Source: Phytohabitans flavus (GTDB lineage Bacteria > Actinomycetota > Actinomycetes > Mycobacteriales > Micromonosporaceae). From it: a stretch of 64,000 nt of DNA. Where the stretch lies: positions 5,874,001 through 5,938,000 of the forward strand of contig NZ_AP022870.1 in assembly GCF_011764545.1 (NCBI RefSeq), written 5' to 3'. Each line of letters begins with the position of its first letter. The stretch's first letter is position 1. The translations under genes were made by a program, and so were the position numbers. Positions 7,353-16,246 of the stretch are shown in pieces. The notes under the pieces are model-generated. The model was not told the origin of the DNA. It searched no databases and saw only the letters and a list, made by a program, of their open reading frames with translations.

Positions 7353-7400
7353 GATCTAGTCGACTTCCTGTCGCCCTGACGGCAGAAAGTCGACTAGATC
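7353..7400 (-). terminator. 14-bp hairpin, candidate terminator of the ABC exporter operon
   Basis: GATCTAGTCGACTT (7353-7366) pairs perfectly with 7387-7400; after one mismatch a further CTG/CAG continues the stem. It lies 155 bases past the permease stop in the direction of transcription. Confidence 0.5.
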
Positions 7401-7555
7401 CAGAGTTTCCGCCGGGAGTGCACAGACTCGGCGCCGGAAACCATTCCCGGGAAAGCTATGGCCGCTACGGCAGCAACAGATCTCCCCAAACCCCGACCGG
7501 CCCTCAGCGACCCGGCCCAACCCGGCACTCCCCGCAGCCTCGGGCAACGCCCAAG

Positions 7556-8407
7556 TTAGCGGCGGTTGTAGAGGCGCATCGTCAGGGCGCCGAAGACCAC
7601 CGTGATCAGTACGCCGGAGACGAGCACCCAGGTCATGTCGGTCGTGTCCCAGCCGCCGTCCATCAGCGCGCGCACCGCGCCGACCAGGTGGGAGATCGGG
7701 TTGATGTCGACGAAGGCCTGGAGCCAGCCGGGCATCGTGTTCGGGTCGACGAAGACGTTGCTGAGGAAGGTCAGCGGGAAGAGCACCATCATGCTCACGC
7801 CCATCACGGACTTCTCGCTGCGCAGCAGCAGGCCGAACATGGTCCAGATCCACGAGAACGCGAACGAGAACGCGACCAGCACGCCGATGCCTGCGGCCAC
7901 GCCCACCACGCCGCCCTCCGGGCGGAAGCCGAGGATCAGGCCGACGCCGAGGATCACGAGCGAGGCCACCGTGTACCGGAACGCGTCGCCGAGCAGGTAA
8001 CCGACCATGGTGGACGGTCGCCAGATCGGCAGCGTGCGGAACCTGTCGAAGACGCCCTTGACGATGTCGGTGTTGACCGCCACGCCCGTGTACATCGTGA
8101 TCATGACGACGCTCATCACCATGATGCCGGGGAGCAGGAACTGGAGGTACTCGGTGGTCGAGCCGGCCAGTGCGCCGCCGAACAGGTACGTGAACATCAG
8201 CGTCATCATGATCGGGAAGGCGGTCACGTCGAACAGCTGCTCGGGCACGTGCTTGATCTTCAGCATCGCCCGCCAGCCGAACGTGAACGACGCGGACAGC
8301 CAGCTCGGCCGCCTCGGTGCGTCGCCCGGCGCGAGCACCGCTTGGAGTGTTTCCGGCGAGAACGTGTAGGTGGCCTCCTGGGCCTCGACCGTCGTCGCGG
8401 TGCTCAT
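7556..8407 (-). CDS. ABC-2 type multidrug exporter permease (DrrB-like)
   Basis: 283-residue integral membrane subunit of a DrrAB-type exporter. A soluble N-terminal stretch of about 60 residues is followed by six predicted membrane segments, among them FPIMMTLMFTYLFGGAL, LLPGIMVMSVVMITMYTGVA and MMVLFPLTFLSNVFV. The motif SNVFVDPNTMPGWLQAFVDINPISHLVGAVRAL is typical of ABC-2 drug and antibiotic exporters. Start ATG 8407 overlaps the ATPase stop (ATGA), so the two are translationally coupled. Substrate unknown; related systems export daunorubicin-like drugs. The longer open frame upstream is the ATPase read in another frame. Confidence 0.92.
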   Translation of the reverse strand: MSTATTVEAQEATYTFSPETLQAVLAPGDAPRRPSWLSASFTFGWRAMLKIKHVPEQLFDVTAFPIMMTLMFTYLFGGALAGSTTEYLQFLLPGIMVMSVVMITMYTGVAVNTDIVKGVFDRFRTLPIWRPSTMVGYLLGDAFRYTVASLVILGVGLILGFRPEGGVVGVAAGIGVLVAFSFAFSWIWTMFGLLLRSEKSVMGVSMMVLFPLTFLSNVFVDPNTMPGWLQAFVDINPISHLVGAVRALMDGGWDTTDMTWVLVSGVLITVVFGALTMRLYNRR

Positions 8408-9390
8408 GCCTTCGTCTCCTCTTCCACAGTGCGGTCGGTCAGGGCCAGGAACACCTCGTCCAGGCTGGGCTGGCCGAGAGAGAAGTCGTCCACGGTGATG
8501 CCCGCCTCGGCGAGCGCGGTGAGCGCGGCGGCTGCCTGCTCGGCGGTACGCCGGTCGGTGTCGCCATTGCCGTTGCCGGACACCCGCGCGGTCAGCGCCA
8601 CCGGGTCCGCCTCCAGCACCACGTGCCCGCCGAGGCAGCGGGAGAGCACCCACTCCGCCTCGGTGCGCTGGCCCGGGTCACGCAGCCGTACGTGCACCGC
8701 GCCCGCGCCCACCGACGACTTCAGCTCGCCCGGCGTGCCCTCGGCGATCACCTTGCCCTGGTCGATCACCGCGATCCGGCTGGCGAGGCGGTCGGCCTCG
8801 TCCAGGTACTGCGTGGTCAGCAACACCGTGGTTCCGTACGAGACCACGGCCCGCACGATGTCCCACACCTGGTTGCGGCTGCGCGGGTCGAGGCCGGTGG
8901 TGGGCTCGTCCAGGAAGAGCAGCTTCGGCGTGTTGAGGATGCTGGCGCCGATGTCGAGCCGCCGCCGCATACCGCCGGAGTAGTGCTTCACCTGCTTGCC
9001 GGCCGCATCGATCAGCCCGAACGCCGCCAGCAGCTGCTCGGCCCGCCGCCGGGCGGCCCGCTTGTCGTACCCGACCAGCCGGGCCAGCAGGATCAAGTTC
9101 TCCAGGCCGGTCAGGTCCTCGTCGACCGACGCGTACTGGCCGGTGAGGCTGACCCTTTGGCGCACTTCGTCGGGTTCGCGCAGCACGTCGTGGCCGAACA
9201 CCCGGGCATCACCCCCGTCCGGCCGCAACAGGGTGGCGAGCATCCGCACCACGGTGGTCTTGCCGGCACCGTTCGGGCCGAGCACGCCGTACACCGTGCC
9301 GGCGGGTACGGCCAGGTCGATGCCGTCCACCGCACGGGTCTTGCCAAAGGCCTTGACCAGTCCCCTGGTCTCGATCGCGAGCGCACTCAC
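8404..9390 (-). CDS. ABC exporter ATP-binding protein (DrrA-like)
   Basis: 328-residue nucleotide-binding subunit driving the adjacent permease. Walker A GPNGAGKTT, Q-loop in LTGQYASVD, signature YSGGMRRRLD, Walker B LLFLDEPTTGLDP and the H-loop region LLTTQYLDEAD are all present, followed by the C-terminal extension typical of DrrA-type ATPases (to SLDEVFLALT). GTG 9390 is preferred because GGAGGA lies six bases before it; an ATG 18 bases upstream has no such site. It follows the FMN reductase gene by 18 bases, so the three probably form one operon. Confidence 0.93.
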   Translation of the reverse strand: MSALAIETRGLVKAFGKTRAVDGIDLAVPAGTVYGVLGPNGAGKTTVVRMLATLLRPDGGDARVFGHDVLREPDEVRQRVSLTGQYASVDEDLTGLENLILLARLVGYDKRAARRRAEQLLAAFGLIDAAGKQVKHYSGGMRRRLDIGASILNTPKLLFLDEPTTGLDPRSRNQVWDIVRAVVSYGTTVLLTTQYLDEADRLASRIAVIDQGKVIAEGTPGELKSSVGAGAVHVRLRDPGQRTEAEWVLSRCLGGHVVLEADPVALTARVSGNGNGDTDRRTAEQAAAALTALAEAGITVDDFSLGQPSLDEVFLALTDRTVEEETKA

Positions 9391-9408
9391 GTTGGTTCCT
9401 CCATCCAC

Positions 9409-9948
9409 TTAAGAGACATACGGTCGGGCGGCACGGGCCTCCCGCAGGGCGAGACCCCACCAGACGAGCTGGTCGAGCATTGCCGCGACCGCGTGGTCGT
9501 CCTCGTCGAGCCGGTCGTGCATCAGGTCCAGCCGCACGCCGTCGCGCATGGTGACGGCGTGTAGCTCGCAGAAGACCGGGCGGAGCTGCTCCACGGCGTA
9601 GACGCCGTCGGACCGGTACCCGTACGACACGAAGCCGACCGGCTTGGCCCGCCACTCGTCGTACGCGTAGTCGATCGCCTGCTTGAGGGAGGCTGGGAAG
9701 CTGCGGTTGTACTCGGGCGTCACCACGACGAACGCCTCGGCCCGCCCGACCTCCGCGGCGAACGCGGTGACCTGTGGTGTCGGCGACTTCGGGTAGCGCG
9801 CCGGCAGCTCGTAGTCGACGAGGTCGAGCACGCGTAGCTCGAGCCCGTCCCGCCCAGCCGCCCGCGACACGAACCACTGACCGATCCGGTCGCCGACCCG
9901 GCCTTCCCGGGTGCTCCCGATGATCACAGCGACGCGCAGCGGCTCCAC
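9409..9948 (-). CDS. NAD(P)H-dependent FMN reductase (flavodoxin-like fold)
   Basis: 179-residue NADPH-dependent FMN reductase family protein. The FMN-binding loop GSTREGRVGDRI is at residues 11-22, and the second family motif TPEYNRSFPASLKQAIDYAYDEW is at about 78-100. First gene of the minus-strand operon with the DrrAB-like exporter, 18 bases from the ATPase start. It may reduce FMN or a quinone, or modify a compound the exporter removes; the link is inferred from position only. Confidence 0.9.
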   Translation of the reverse strand: MEPLRVAVIIGSTREGRVGDRIGQWFVSRAAGRDGLELRVLDLVDYELPARYPKSPTPQVTAFAAEVGRAEAFVVVTPEYNRSFPASLKQAIDYAYDEWRAKPVGFVSYGYRSDGVYAVEQLRPVFCELHAVTMRDGVRLDLMHDRLDEDDHAVAAMLDQLVWWGLALREARAARPYVS

Positions 9949-9980
9949 ACCAGATAGGCGCGAGAAGCCAGGCGCTAGCC

Positions 9981-9999
9981 CGCTAGATCCGATCTAGCG
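9981..9999 (-). terminator. Compact GATCTAG palindrome, candidate terminator
   Basis: CGCTAGATC and GATCTAGCG with one base between (9981-9989, 9991-9999). It lies between the end of the ATPase-methyltransferase operon and the start of the FMN reductase gene, both on the minus strand. Flanking GC-rich bases can lengthen the structure. Confidence 0.5.
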
Positions 10000-10025
10000 A
10001 GCTTCGCGGGCGACGTGCTGGCGCT

Positions 10026-10831
10026 CTAGCGGACGGGACGGTGCGCGCGGAGCATCAGCGAGACGCCGGGCAGGGACTTGACCGGCAGGTACCGCTCGGC
10101 GGTGATGATCGCGGTCAGCCCCAGGTTGACCACGGCGGGCAGCTCGTCGAGGTCGCTGCCGGTGGACTTGCGGCGGCGCCAGGCGGCGACCGGGCGGAGC
10201 AGCACGTTCCAGCTCCACAGCTCGTCGATGACCAACCCGGCCTTGGCCACGACGGCGGCCAGCGACTCCCGCGTGTACCGCCGCACGTGGCCGACCGCCA
10301 CGTCGTGCGCCGACCACAGCCGCATGTCGCACGGGACGGCGATCAGCGCGCTGCCACCCGGGCGCAGCGTGCGGTGGATCTCCCCGGCCGCCGCGTGGTC
10401 CTCGTCGATGTGCTCCAGCACGTCGAACGCGACGACGAGGTCAAGGCTCGCGTTGGGCAGCGGCAGCGCGCGGGCGTCCGCCCGGATCACGTCGAGCCCG
10501 CGCTCGGCGGCCACCTCGGCGCCCTCGGTGCTGTACTCCAGCGCGATCGGCGACCAGCCCCGCCGCTTGAGCACCCGCGTGTTCCCCCGCCCGCGGCCCC
10601 GATGTCGAGCGCGCGACGGCCCATGCCGCCCGCCACCGGCCCACCAGCGGCCCCGGCCGCGCCCGAGGCGCGATCCGGAGAGGGACCGGAGGCCCGGGCC
10701 GGAGAAGGCAGGCGGCGCAGCGCCCGGTCCAGCAGCGCGCGGCGCTCCCGGTACCACCAGTGGGTGTCCTCGAGCGCGGCCAGCTTGCGGATCTCGGTGG
10801 CCTCCACGCGGCTAACCCTAGTGAGGGTCAC
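10026..10831 (-). pseudogene. SAM-dependent methyltransferase, split by a one-base frameshift
   Basis: Class I methyltransferase in two frames. The first part (10831 to about 10585) has the family opening LAALEDTHWWYRERRALLDR and SAM motif I DIGAAGGG; the second (about 10588 to 10026) continues NTRVLKRRGW, then DVIRADARALPLP, DLVVAFDVLEHI (motif post II) and TLRPGGSALIAVP. Adding one G to the run of five at 10584-10588 joins them into one protein of about 268 residues. The break falls right after the SAM-binding loop, so as written the product would be dead. The flanking halves show no decay, which favours a sequencing deletion in a G run. GTG 10831 overlaps the stop of the ATPase gene (GTGA); GTG 10807 (VEATEIRK) is an alternative start. 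Substrate unknown. Confidence 0.8.
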
Positions 10832-13800
10832 AGCCGCCAGGTGACGCCGGGCTCCGGGTCGTAGCGGCATGTGGCGCCCGTCGAGACCGTGGCGCGCAGG
10901 TGGGCGGCCAGCTCGGGGTGGCTCTCGTCCAGGCGGCGGAGCGTGTCGCGGATGCGGGCGGTGACCGTCTTGCGCGCCCGCTCGGCCTCGTCGCCGAGCC
11001 GGCGGGTACGGCCGCCCAGCCCGGCGGCGGCCCGCAGCTCGTCGATCAGCGCCTTGCGCTCGTGGTCGAGGGTGGCCGCACGCGCGTCGTCACCCCGCGA
11101 GGCGGCGCGGTCGATCTCGTCGTCCAGCCACACGAGTCGCTGCTTGTACCGGGACTTCGCCTCCTCGTCGAGCACCGGGTCGCCACCCATCCGGCGGGCC
11201 GCGACCACGAGCGCGCCGCCCTCGGGGCTGAGCAGCTCGACCGCGGGCACGTCGCGTCCCGGCGCACCGAGCAGCAGGTGCAGGTCGCGCAGCCCTTTCG
11301 CGTCCGGCATGTGCACCTGGCGGCCGCCGAAGCCGAGCACCCAGACAGAGCCGTCCAGGCGAAACTCGCTGTCCGCGAGGGGCACCCCAGCCCGGCGCAT
11401 CCCGATCTCGGCCGCCGCCACCTCGATCTCCCGGCGCAAGGCCGTGGCCGCCGTGAGATCGCCGCGAGCCTGGAGGGCCGAAGCCAACCGGGTGCGCGCC
11501 TCGATCGCCCACGGGCGGGCGCGGAGCCGGTCGGCGGACTCGGCGGCGCTGGCGAGCCGGCGGACCGCGTCGTCCCAGTGCCCCTCGGCCGCGTCCAGCG
11601 CGCCGAGCCACAGCTCGACCGGGCCGCTGACATCGCAGCCGTAGAGCGAGACAAGCCACTGCCCGTCGTACGGCATGAGAGCCGCCCGCGCCCGCGCGCA
11701 CAGCTCCGGGTCGCCCGCGACGGCGGCCACCTGGGCTTGCGCGCGCAGCCACAGCGCCGCGTACGTGCGCGACACACTCTCCGGCAGCAGCCGTAACGCG
11801 GTCTCCGGGTCGCCCGTGGCCGCGGCCGAGATCGCGGCGAGCAGCGCGCCGTGTGGGGGACGCTCGTCGAGCATCTGGTGCAGCGCGGGCAGCTCCTCGT
11901 ACCGGCCCTGGAGCTGGTACACCGCCCAGCGCAGGTGCCCCATCATGAACGCGAAGTGGTCGTGCTGCTGGTGCTGCTCGCTGAAGCGGGTGATCGCCCG
12001 CTCGATCGTGGTCTCGGCGTCCTGGAATCGGCCGCCGACCGTGGCGATGATCGTCTGGTCGATGGCGGAGGCGAGCGTCGAGCGCGGCTTGCCCTCGCGG
12101 CTCGCGATCGCCACGAACTCCTCGTACTGGTCGAGGTAGGCCGGGTCGCCCTGCTCCAGCAGCGCCACCCAGCGGAAGGACGCCGCGAAGTACGCCCCAC
12201 TCTTGTCGTCCTCGCGGCGGGCCAGCCGGATCAGCTCGGCGGTGATGCCCACCCGCTCGGCCGCGGTGCCCGGTCCCCAGATCGCGTCGTGGCGGGACCA
12301 GAGCGCGACCCGCAGGGCCTCGTCGTCGCCCCCAGCGCGGGCCAGGTCGACGCCGTGGCGGGTGAGCTCGCGGGTGAGCCCTTCGTCGCTGCCCTCCCAC
12401 TCCTCGCCGGTCACCAGGGGGTACACCTCGTGTCGCAGCGCCGTGACGTCCGGCTCCTCGTACCAGTAGCCGCTGAGCGTCACGCGGCTCAGCAACTCGG
12501 GGTCGCCGATCTCCCGGGCGATCGCGATCACCTCGTCGTGGACCCGCGCCGCCTCCTCGGGCTCGGCGCTGTGGCGCAGGTCGCGGACCAGGGCGATGCC
12601 GACCGTGACCCGGCGCCGGCCCAGGGTCGCGGTGCGCTCATACGCCCGGCGGTGGTGCAGGAGGCACTCCTCCATCGCGAGGCGGCTGTCCGCGTCGCGG
12701 GCGGCCGCCACCAGCACGTCGACCGCGCGGCCGGGGTCGAGCTCGCGGCCGGCCAGCCAGGCGTGGCGGGCCAGGTCGCCGGGGACGAGCAGGTCGCGGT
12801 CGAGCACCAGGACGACGGTGGCGTGCAGCCGCCGGCACTCGGCGTCGTCCAGCGCGTCGTACAACGTCTCGCGGACCAGGTCGTGGGCGAACGCGAAGCG
12901 CCCCTCGCCGAGCGCCACCACCAACCGGGCCACCATCGCCTGGTCGAGCAGCCGGTCGACCTCGGGCACCGGCACGGAGAGCGTGGCGGCGAGCACCTGC
13001 CGGTGGAACTCGTGGCCGAGCACCGCCGCCGAGATGAGCAGCCGGGTGACCGCATCGGGCAGCAGGGAGAGGCGGCGGCGTACCGCATCGCGCACCCCCG
13101 GGGCTATCGCGCTGACCCCGCCCCCGCTGCGCCACAGCCGGGCGGTCTGCTCGACGAAGAACGGATTGCCGCCGGTGCGCAGGTGCACCTCGGTGACAAG
13201 GGCGGCCTCTGGCTCGTGCCCGACCGTACGGGCGATGAGCGCGCCCACCTCGTCGCGCGCCAGGCCGGTCAGCATGACCGTCGTGGCCTTGGCGACCAGC
13301 GGCGTCATCAGCGGACGCAGCGGGTGGTCGACGGCGTCGACCTCGACGTCCCGATACGTCCCGATGATCAGCAGCCGCTCGAACCAGGTGTGCTGGGCGA
13401 CGAACTCAAGCAGTCGCAGCGAGGCGGTGTCGGCCCAGTGCAGGTCGTCGAGGACCACCACGACCGGCCGGTGGTGCGAGACCGCGACGAGCGCGGTGGT
13501 GACCGCGTCGTAGAGCTCGAAGCCCTCCATCGGATCGCCACCGGCGTGGTCGCCGAGCAGCACCGACAGGCCGGAGCCGCCGGCCTCCTCAGCCGCCGCC
13601 CACTCCTGCTCGCCCGCCGCCCGGCGCAGCGCCCGAACCACCTGCACCCAGGGCCAGTAGCCGGGTGCGCTCTCCGAATCCCAGCAGGCACCGCCGAGCA
13701 CCAGCGCGCCGCGCGCCCGGGCCTCGTCGGCGGCACCGGTGACCAGCGTGGTCTTGCCGATGCCGGCCTCGCCGGTGACCAGCAGGAGCCCACCGTGGCT

Positions 13801-13878
13801 CTCGGCTGCCCGCGCGAGCTCCGCGCGCAGCACCCCCGCGGGATGATCCCGCCCGATAATCTCCCGGCCCCGACCCAT
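10828..13878 (-). CDS. Large AAA/STAND-type ATPase, MalT-like, without C-terminal HTH
   Basis: 1016-residue cytoplasmic ATPase. It opens IIGRDHPAGVLRAEL, a typical AAA_16 start, with Walker A GEAGIGKTT at about residue 38 and Walker B VVVVLDDLHWAD near 145. The middle is a long helical, TPR-like region (400-800). The C-terminus has a stretch around KGLRDLHLLLGAPGRDVPA, a charged helix and RKTVTARIRDTLRRLDE, as in a set of actinobacterial ATP-binding proteins. Relatives with a LuxR helix-turn-helix are transcription factors; I see none here, so DNA binding is not shown. Its stop overlaps the start of the methyltransferase gene, so the two are probably made together. Confidence 0.85.
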   Translation of the reverse strand: MGRGREIIGRDHPAGVLRAELARAAESHGGLLLVTGEAGIGKTTLVTGAADEARARGALVLGGACWDSESAPGYWPWVQVVRALRRAAGEQEWAAAEEAGGSGLSVLLGDHAGGDPMEGFELYDAVTTALVAVSHHRPVVVVLDDLHWADTASLRLLEFVAQHTWFERLLIIGTYRDVEVDAVDHPLRPLMTPLVAKATTVMLTGLARDEVGALIARTVGHEPEAALVTEVHLRTGGNPFFVEQTARLWRSGGGVSAIAPGVRDAVRRRLSLLPDAVTRLLISAAVLGHEFHRQVLAATLSVPVPEVDRLLDQAMVARLVVALGEGRFAFAHDLVRETLYDALDDAECRRLHATVVLVLDRDLLVPGDLARHAWLAGRELDPGRAVDVLVAAARDADSRLAMEECLLHHRRAYERTATLGRRRVTVGIALVRDLRHSAEPEEAARVHDEVIAIAREIGDPELLSRVTLSGYWYEEPDVTALRHEVYPLVTGEEWEGSDEGLTRELTRHGVDLARAGGDDEALRVALWSRHDAIWGPGTAAERVGITAELIRLARREDDKSGAYFAASFRWVALLEQGDPAYLDQYEEFVAIASREGKPRSTLASAIDQTIIATVGGRFQDAETTIERAITRFSEQHQQHDHFAFMMGHLRWAVYQLQGRYEELPALHQMLDERPPHGALLAAISAAATGDPETALRLLPESVSRTYAALWLRAQAQVAAVAGDPELCARARAALMPYDGQWLVSLYGCDVSGPVELWLGALDAAEGHWDDAVRRLASAAESADRLRARPWAIEARTRLASALQARGDLTAATALRREIEVAAAEIGMRRAGVPLADSEFRLDGSVWVLGFGGRQVHMPDAKGLRDLHLLLGAPGRDVPAVELLSPEGGALVVAARRMGGDPVLDEEAKSRYKQRLVWLDDEIDRAASRGDDARAATLDHERKALIDELRAAAGLGGRTRRLGDEAERARKTVTARIRDTLRRLDESHPELAAHLRATVSTGATCRYDPEPGVTWRL

Positions 13879-13918
13879 GACGCCTAGACGGTATCGGCTA
13901 CGTCCGACAAACGGGCAT

Positions 13919-13980
13919 GTTGATCAGGGACCTCATGGGGCGACACGCCCACCGACACGCCCACCAACTCCCTGATCAAC
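13919..13980 (-). terminator. 12-bp inverted repeat at the end of the membrane-protein operon
   Basis: GTTGATCAGGGA (13919-13930) and its perfect complement (13969-13980), 38 bases apart; the right arm covers the last codons of the membrane protein gene. Between the arms is an exact 12-bp direct repeat (CGACACGCCCAC at 13941 and 13953). Read from the minus strand it could end transcription. Confidence 0.45.
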
Positions 13981-16246
13981 TCCTGAGGGAGTAGACCGCC
14001 ATGCGGGAGTTTTCGAAGCGCAGCGGGGCTAGTGTGGCCAGGTCTGGGGACTCGAGCTGTATGTCGCGGTCTACGACGAGCCATCGCACGCCGCGTGCCC
14101 GCAGGGCGTCGAGGGCGGCTGGGGTGGGCTCGTAGAAGGCTGCGTCGTTTAGCGCTAGCAGCTCCTGGTCCCAGAAGGGTTCCCAGGGGCCGTATGGGAG
14201 GCCGACCATGCGCGGCGCGAACGCCCAGCCCTCCACAAGCACCGACCGCTCGGTGTACGCGCTCAGCCAGAACGTCCGCGCGTCACAAACGTCAGGCCGG
14301 TCCGAGGGAACACAGTGGGCATTGGTGGCCACCACGTCGTCCGGGTCGCTGTGGTCGTGCACCCAGCGGGCGGCCTCGATCCGGGAGGCGGGCAGGGCGG
14401 TCACCGCGTACGCGCCGCCGTTGGTGTAGCGGTGCGCGGCCGCCGCGTCCATGACCAGCCCCGGGGCGCCCGCCACGAGGATGCCGGTCAACAGGTAGGC
14501 GGAGAACCGCCGCCGCCACAGCAACCCCAGGAACGCGAACACAAGCGCCAGCCCGAACGCCCAGTAGAGCAGCGGCCGCACCGGGTCGTACGGCGGATCC
14601 CAGACCACAGTGGCCGGCCCGGCGATCAGCTGTACCGCGCACAGCAGCGCGCCGAACCCGATCCCGAACCCGATCAGCGGCCACGACGCGCGCGAACCGG
14701 CAGCCCTCACGTCGCGGGTCGCCGCGTCGCGCGAGCGCGACGCGGCGACCCGCTCGGGGAAACAGATGGCAGCCCAGCCCCACGCCGACAGGATCACGCC
14801 GAACGCGAAGGCGGCCCGCACGAAGTACTGGTTGCTGCTGCCGGGGTGCGCGGTGGCCAGGTAGAGCAGTGGCCCCACGACCGCCCCGCCGAGCAGGAAC
14901 ACCTGCTCCGGCTCCAGCCGCAGCCGCCGCTGCCACAGCAGTGCGACGATGCCGGCGAGCCGGAGCTGCATGTTGAGCAGGAACGCCACGAACACGAGGA
15001 CCCACGACACCGCACCGGTGGTGTACGGCTCGAGGCCCGAAAACGCCTTCACGGTCACGCCGTGGCTCTCGAACGCGAACAGGATCGCGGTCGCGAACAC
15101 CTGCGCCACCGCCGCCAGCCCCAGCGCGCCGAGCACCGCCCAGGGCAGCCGCCGCCGGCTCACGAACATTACGAGCGCGGTGATCCCGAGCGCGGCCGCG
15201 GCCACCGGGATCGAGCTCGCCTTCGCCCCGGTGGACGCCGCGAGGAGGAGCGCCGCGAGCACCCAGGTCCCCCGGGAGGCCTCGCCGCGGATGATCGACA
15301 CGAACACGGCGATCAGGGGCAGGAGCAGCACCCAGCTGTACGTCATCGACGGGCTGCCCCACACGATGAACGTCGCCTGCGTGCCGAAGAGCTGCCGGAT
15401 CCCGTTTTCGTAGCCGAACTCGCCGATCGTGAACATCAGCACCGCGGCGCCCACGCCCACGTACGGCCGGCGGCTGACCCGCCACCCGACCACCGCGACG
15501 AGCACGACCGCGAGCGCGCAGAGCGCCGGCACCGCGAGCCGCAGGAAGACCGTGGGCAGGTCGACGCCGCTGACCAGCGACGCGGCGCCCATGTGCGCGA
15601 AGCCGAACCAGTGGTAGTGCAGCGGCTCGCCGGCCACCTGCGGTACGTCGAGCGGCGCCTGGTGCTTGGCCGCGCCGGCGATCGACATCTGGAACGCCAG
15701 GTCGATGTACTGCGCCTGCCCTTCGGTGGTGGGCAGGATCGGGTTGCGGCGCAGGAACGAGTCCCAGAGGTACACCGTGAAGCCGGCGATCACGCCGGTC
15801 ACCGCCCACGCCCACCCGGCCGGCACCGGCGTGTAGCCGCGCACGACCCAGTGCCGCCGCAGCGCCGGTACCGCGAGGAACGGCACGATCACCGCCGCCG
15901 GCCACACCCACAGCCACCGCTCGGCGCCCACCGACACGAAGCCGAACCACGCCGCCAGCTCCAGCACAAGCCCGACCGCCGCGCCCATCGCGAGGTCTTC
16001 GACAAGCGTGTGCGGCGTGCGGCGCAGGGCCCGGTAGACAAGCGTGCCGGGCAGCACCACGGCGAGCGCCGCATACGCGGCGTAGCGCAGGACATCCAGG
16101 ACCGGCGTCCCGGTCACCAGCAGGGCGGCGGCAACGACCGCGAAGGCCACCGCCGCCGGGGTGAAGCGCCGCGCCATTTCTGGTACGCGAGACGGCCGTC
16201 CCGGCTCGTCGGATATGGCCGCCGAGCGGCTCGCCGTAGCGGTCAC
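13976..16246 (-). CDS. Large polytopic membrane protein, probable membrane glycosyltransferase
   Basis: 756-residue integral membrane protein with about 13-15 hydrophobic segments between residues 30 and 600 and a soluble C-terminal part (from about 620) with RIEAARWVHDHSDPDDVVATN, as in the extracytoplasmic end of GT-C type glycosyltransferases such as the GT39/GT83 groups. The loop DSFLRRNPILPTTEGQAQYIDLAFQ with acidic residues could hold the catalytic site. It is coupled to a polyprenyl-phosphate glycosyltransferase: GTG 16246 overlaps that gene's TGA. The pair could make a lipid-linked sugar and transfer it outside the membrane. A longer open frame upstream overlaps the partner gene and is not used. 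Family assignment is from topology and context, not a clear signature. Confidence 0.7.
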   Translation of the reverse strand: MTATASRSAAISDEPGRPSRVPEMARRFTPAAVAFAVVAAALLVTGTPVLDVLRYAAYAALAVVLPGTLVYRALRRTPHTLVEDLAMGAAVGLVLELAAWFGFVSVGAERWLWVWPAAVIVPFLAVPALRRHWVVRGYTPVPAGWAWAVTGVIAGFTVYLWDSFLRRNPILPTTEGQAQYIDLAFQMSIAGAAKHQAPLDVPQVAGEPLHYHWFGFAHMGAASLVSGVDLPTVFLRLAVPALCALAVVLVAVVGWRVSRRPYVGVGAAVLMFTIGEFGYENGIRQLFGTQATFIVWGSPSMTYSWVLLLPLIAVFVSIIRGEASRGTWVLAALLLAASTGAKASSIPVAAAALGITALVMFVSRRRLPWAVLGALGLAAVAQVFATAILFAFESHGVTVKAFSGLEPYTTGAVSWVLVFVAFLLNMQLRLAGIVALLWQRRLRLEPEQVFLLGGAVVGPLLYLATAHPGSSNQYFVRAAFAFGVILSAWGWAAICFPERVAASRSRDAATRDVRAAGSRASWPLIGFGIGFGALLCAVQLIAGPATVVWDPPYDPVRPLLYWAFGLALVFAFLGLLWRRRFSAYLLTGILVAGAPGLVMDAAAAHRYTNGGAYAVTALPASRIEAARWVHDHSDPDDVVATNAHCVPSDRPDVCDARTFWLSAYTERSVLVEGWAFAPRMVGLPYGPWEPFWDQELLALNDAAFYEPTPAALDALRARGVRWLVVDRDIQLESPDLATLAPLRFENSRMAVYSLRS

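Larger units (their letters stand above)
6963..7555. other. Non-coding stretch right of the insertion sequence, rich in repeats
   Basis: I see no supported gene in these 593 bases. They hold the right arm of the hairpin split by the insertion (about 6963-6984), a 9-bp tandem repeat (7086-7121), a perfect 19-bp palindrome (7229-7276) and a 14-bp hairpin (7353-7400). The last may end transcription of the minus-strand exporter operon. Confidence 0.6.

Noticed and set aside
7331..9564. Long plus-strand open frames over the ABC exporter
   Set aside because: They are shadows of the permease and ATPase genes, which have complete family motifs on the minus strand.
13884..14084. Short minus-strand frame past the membrane protein gene
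   Set aside because: It spans the inverted repeat and direct repeat and overlaps the end of the real gene; no ribosome site and no family features.
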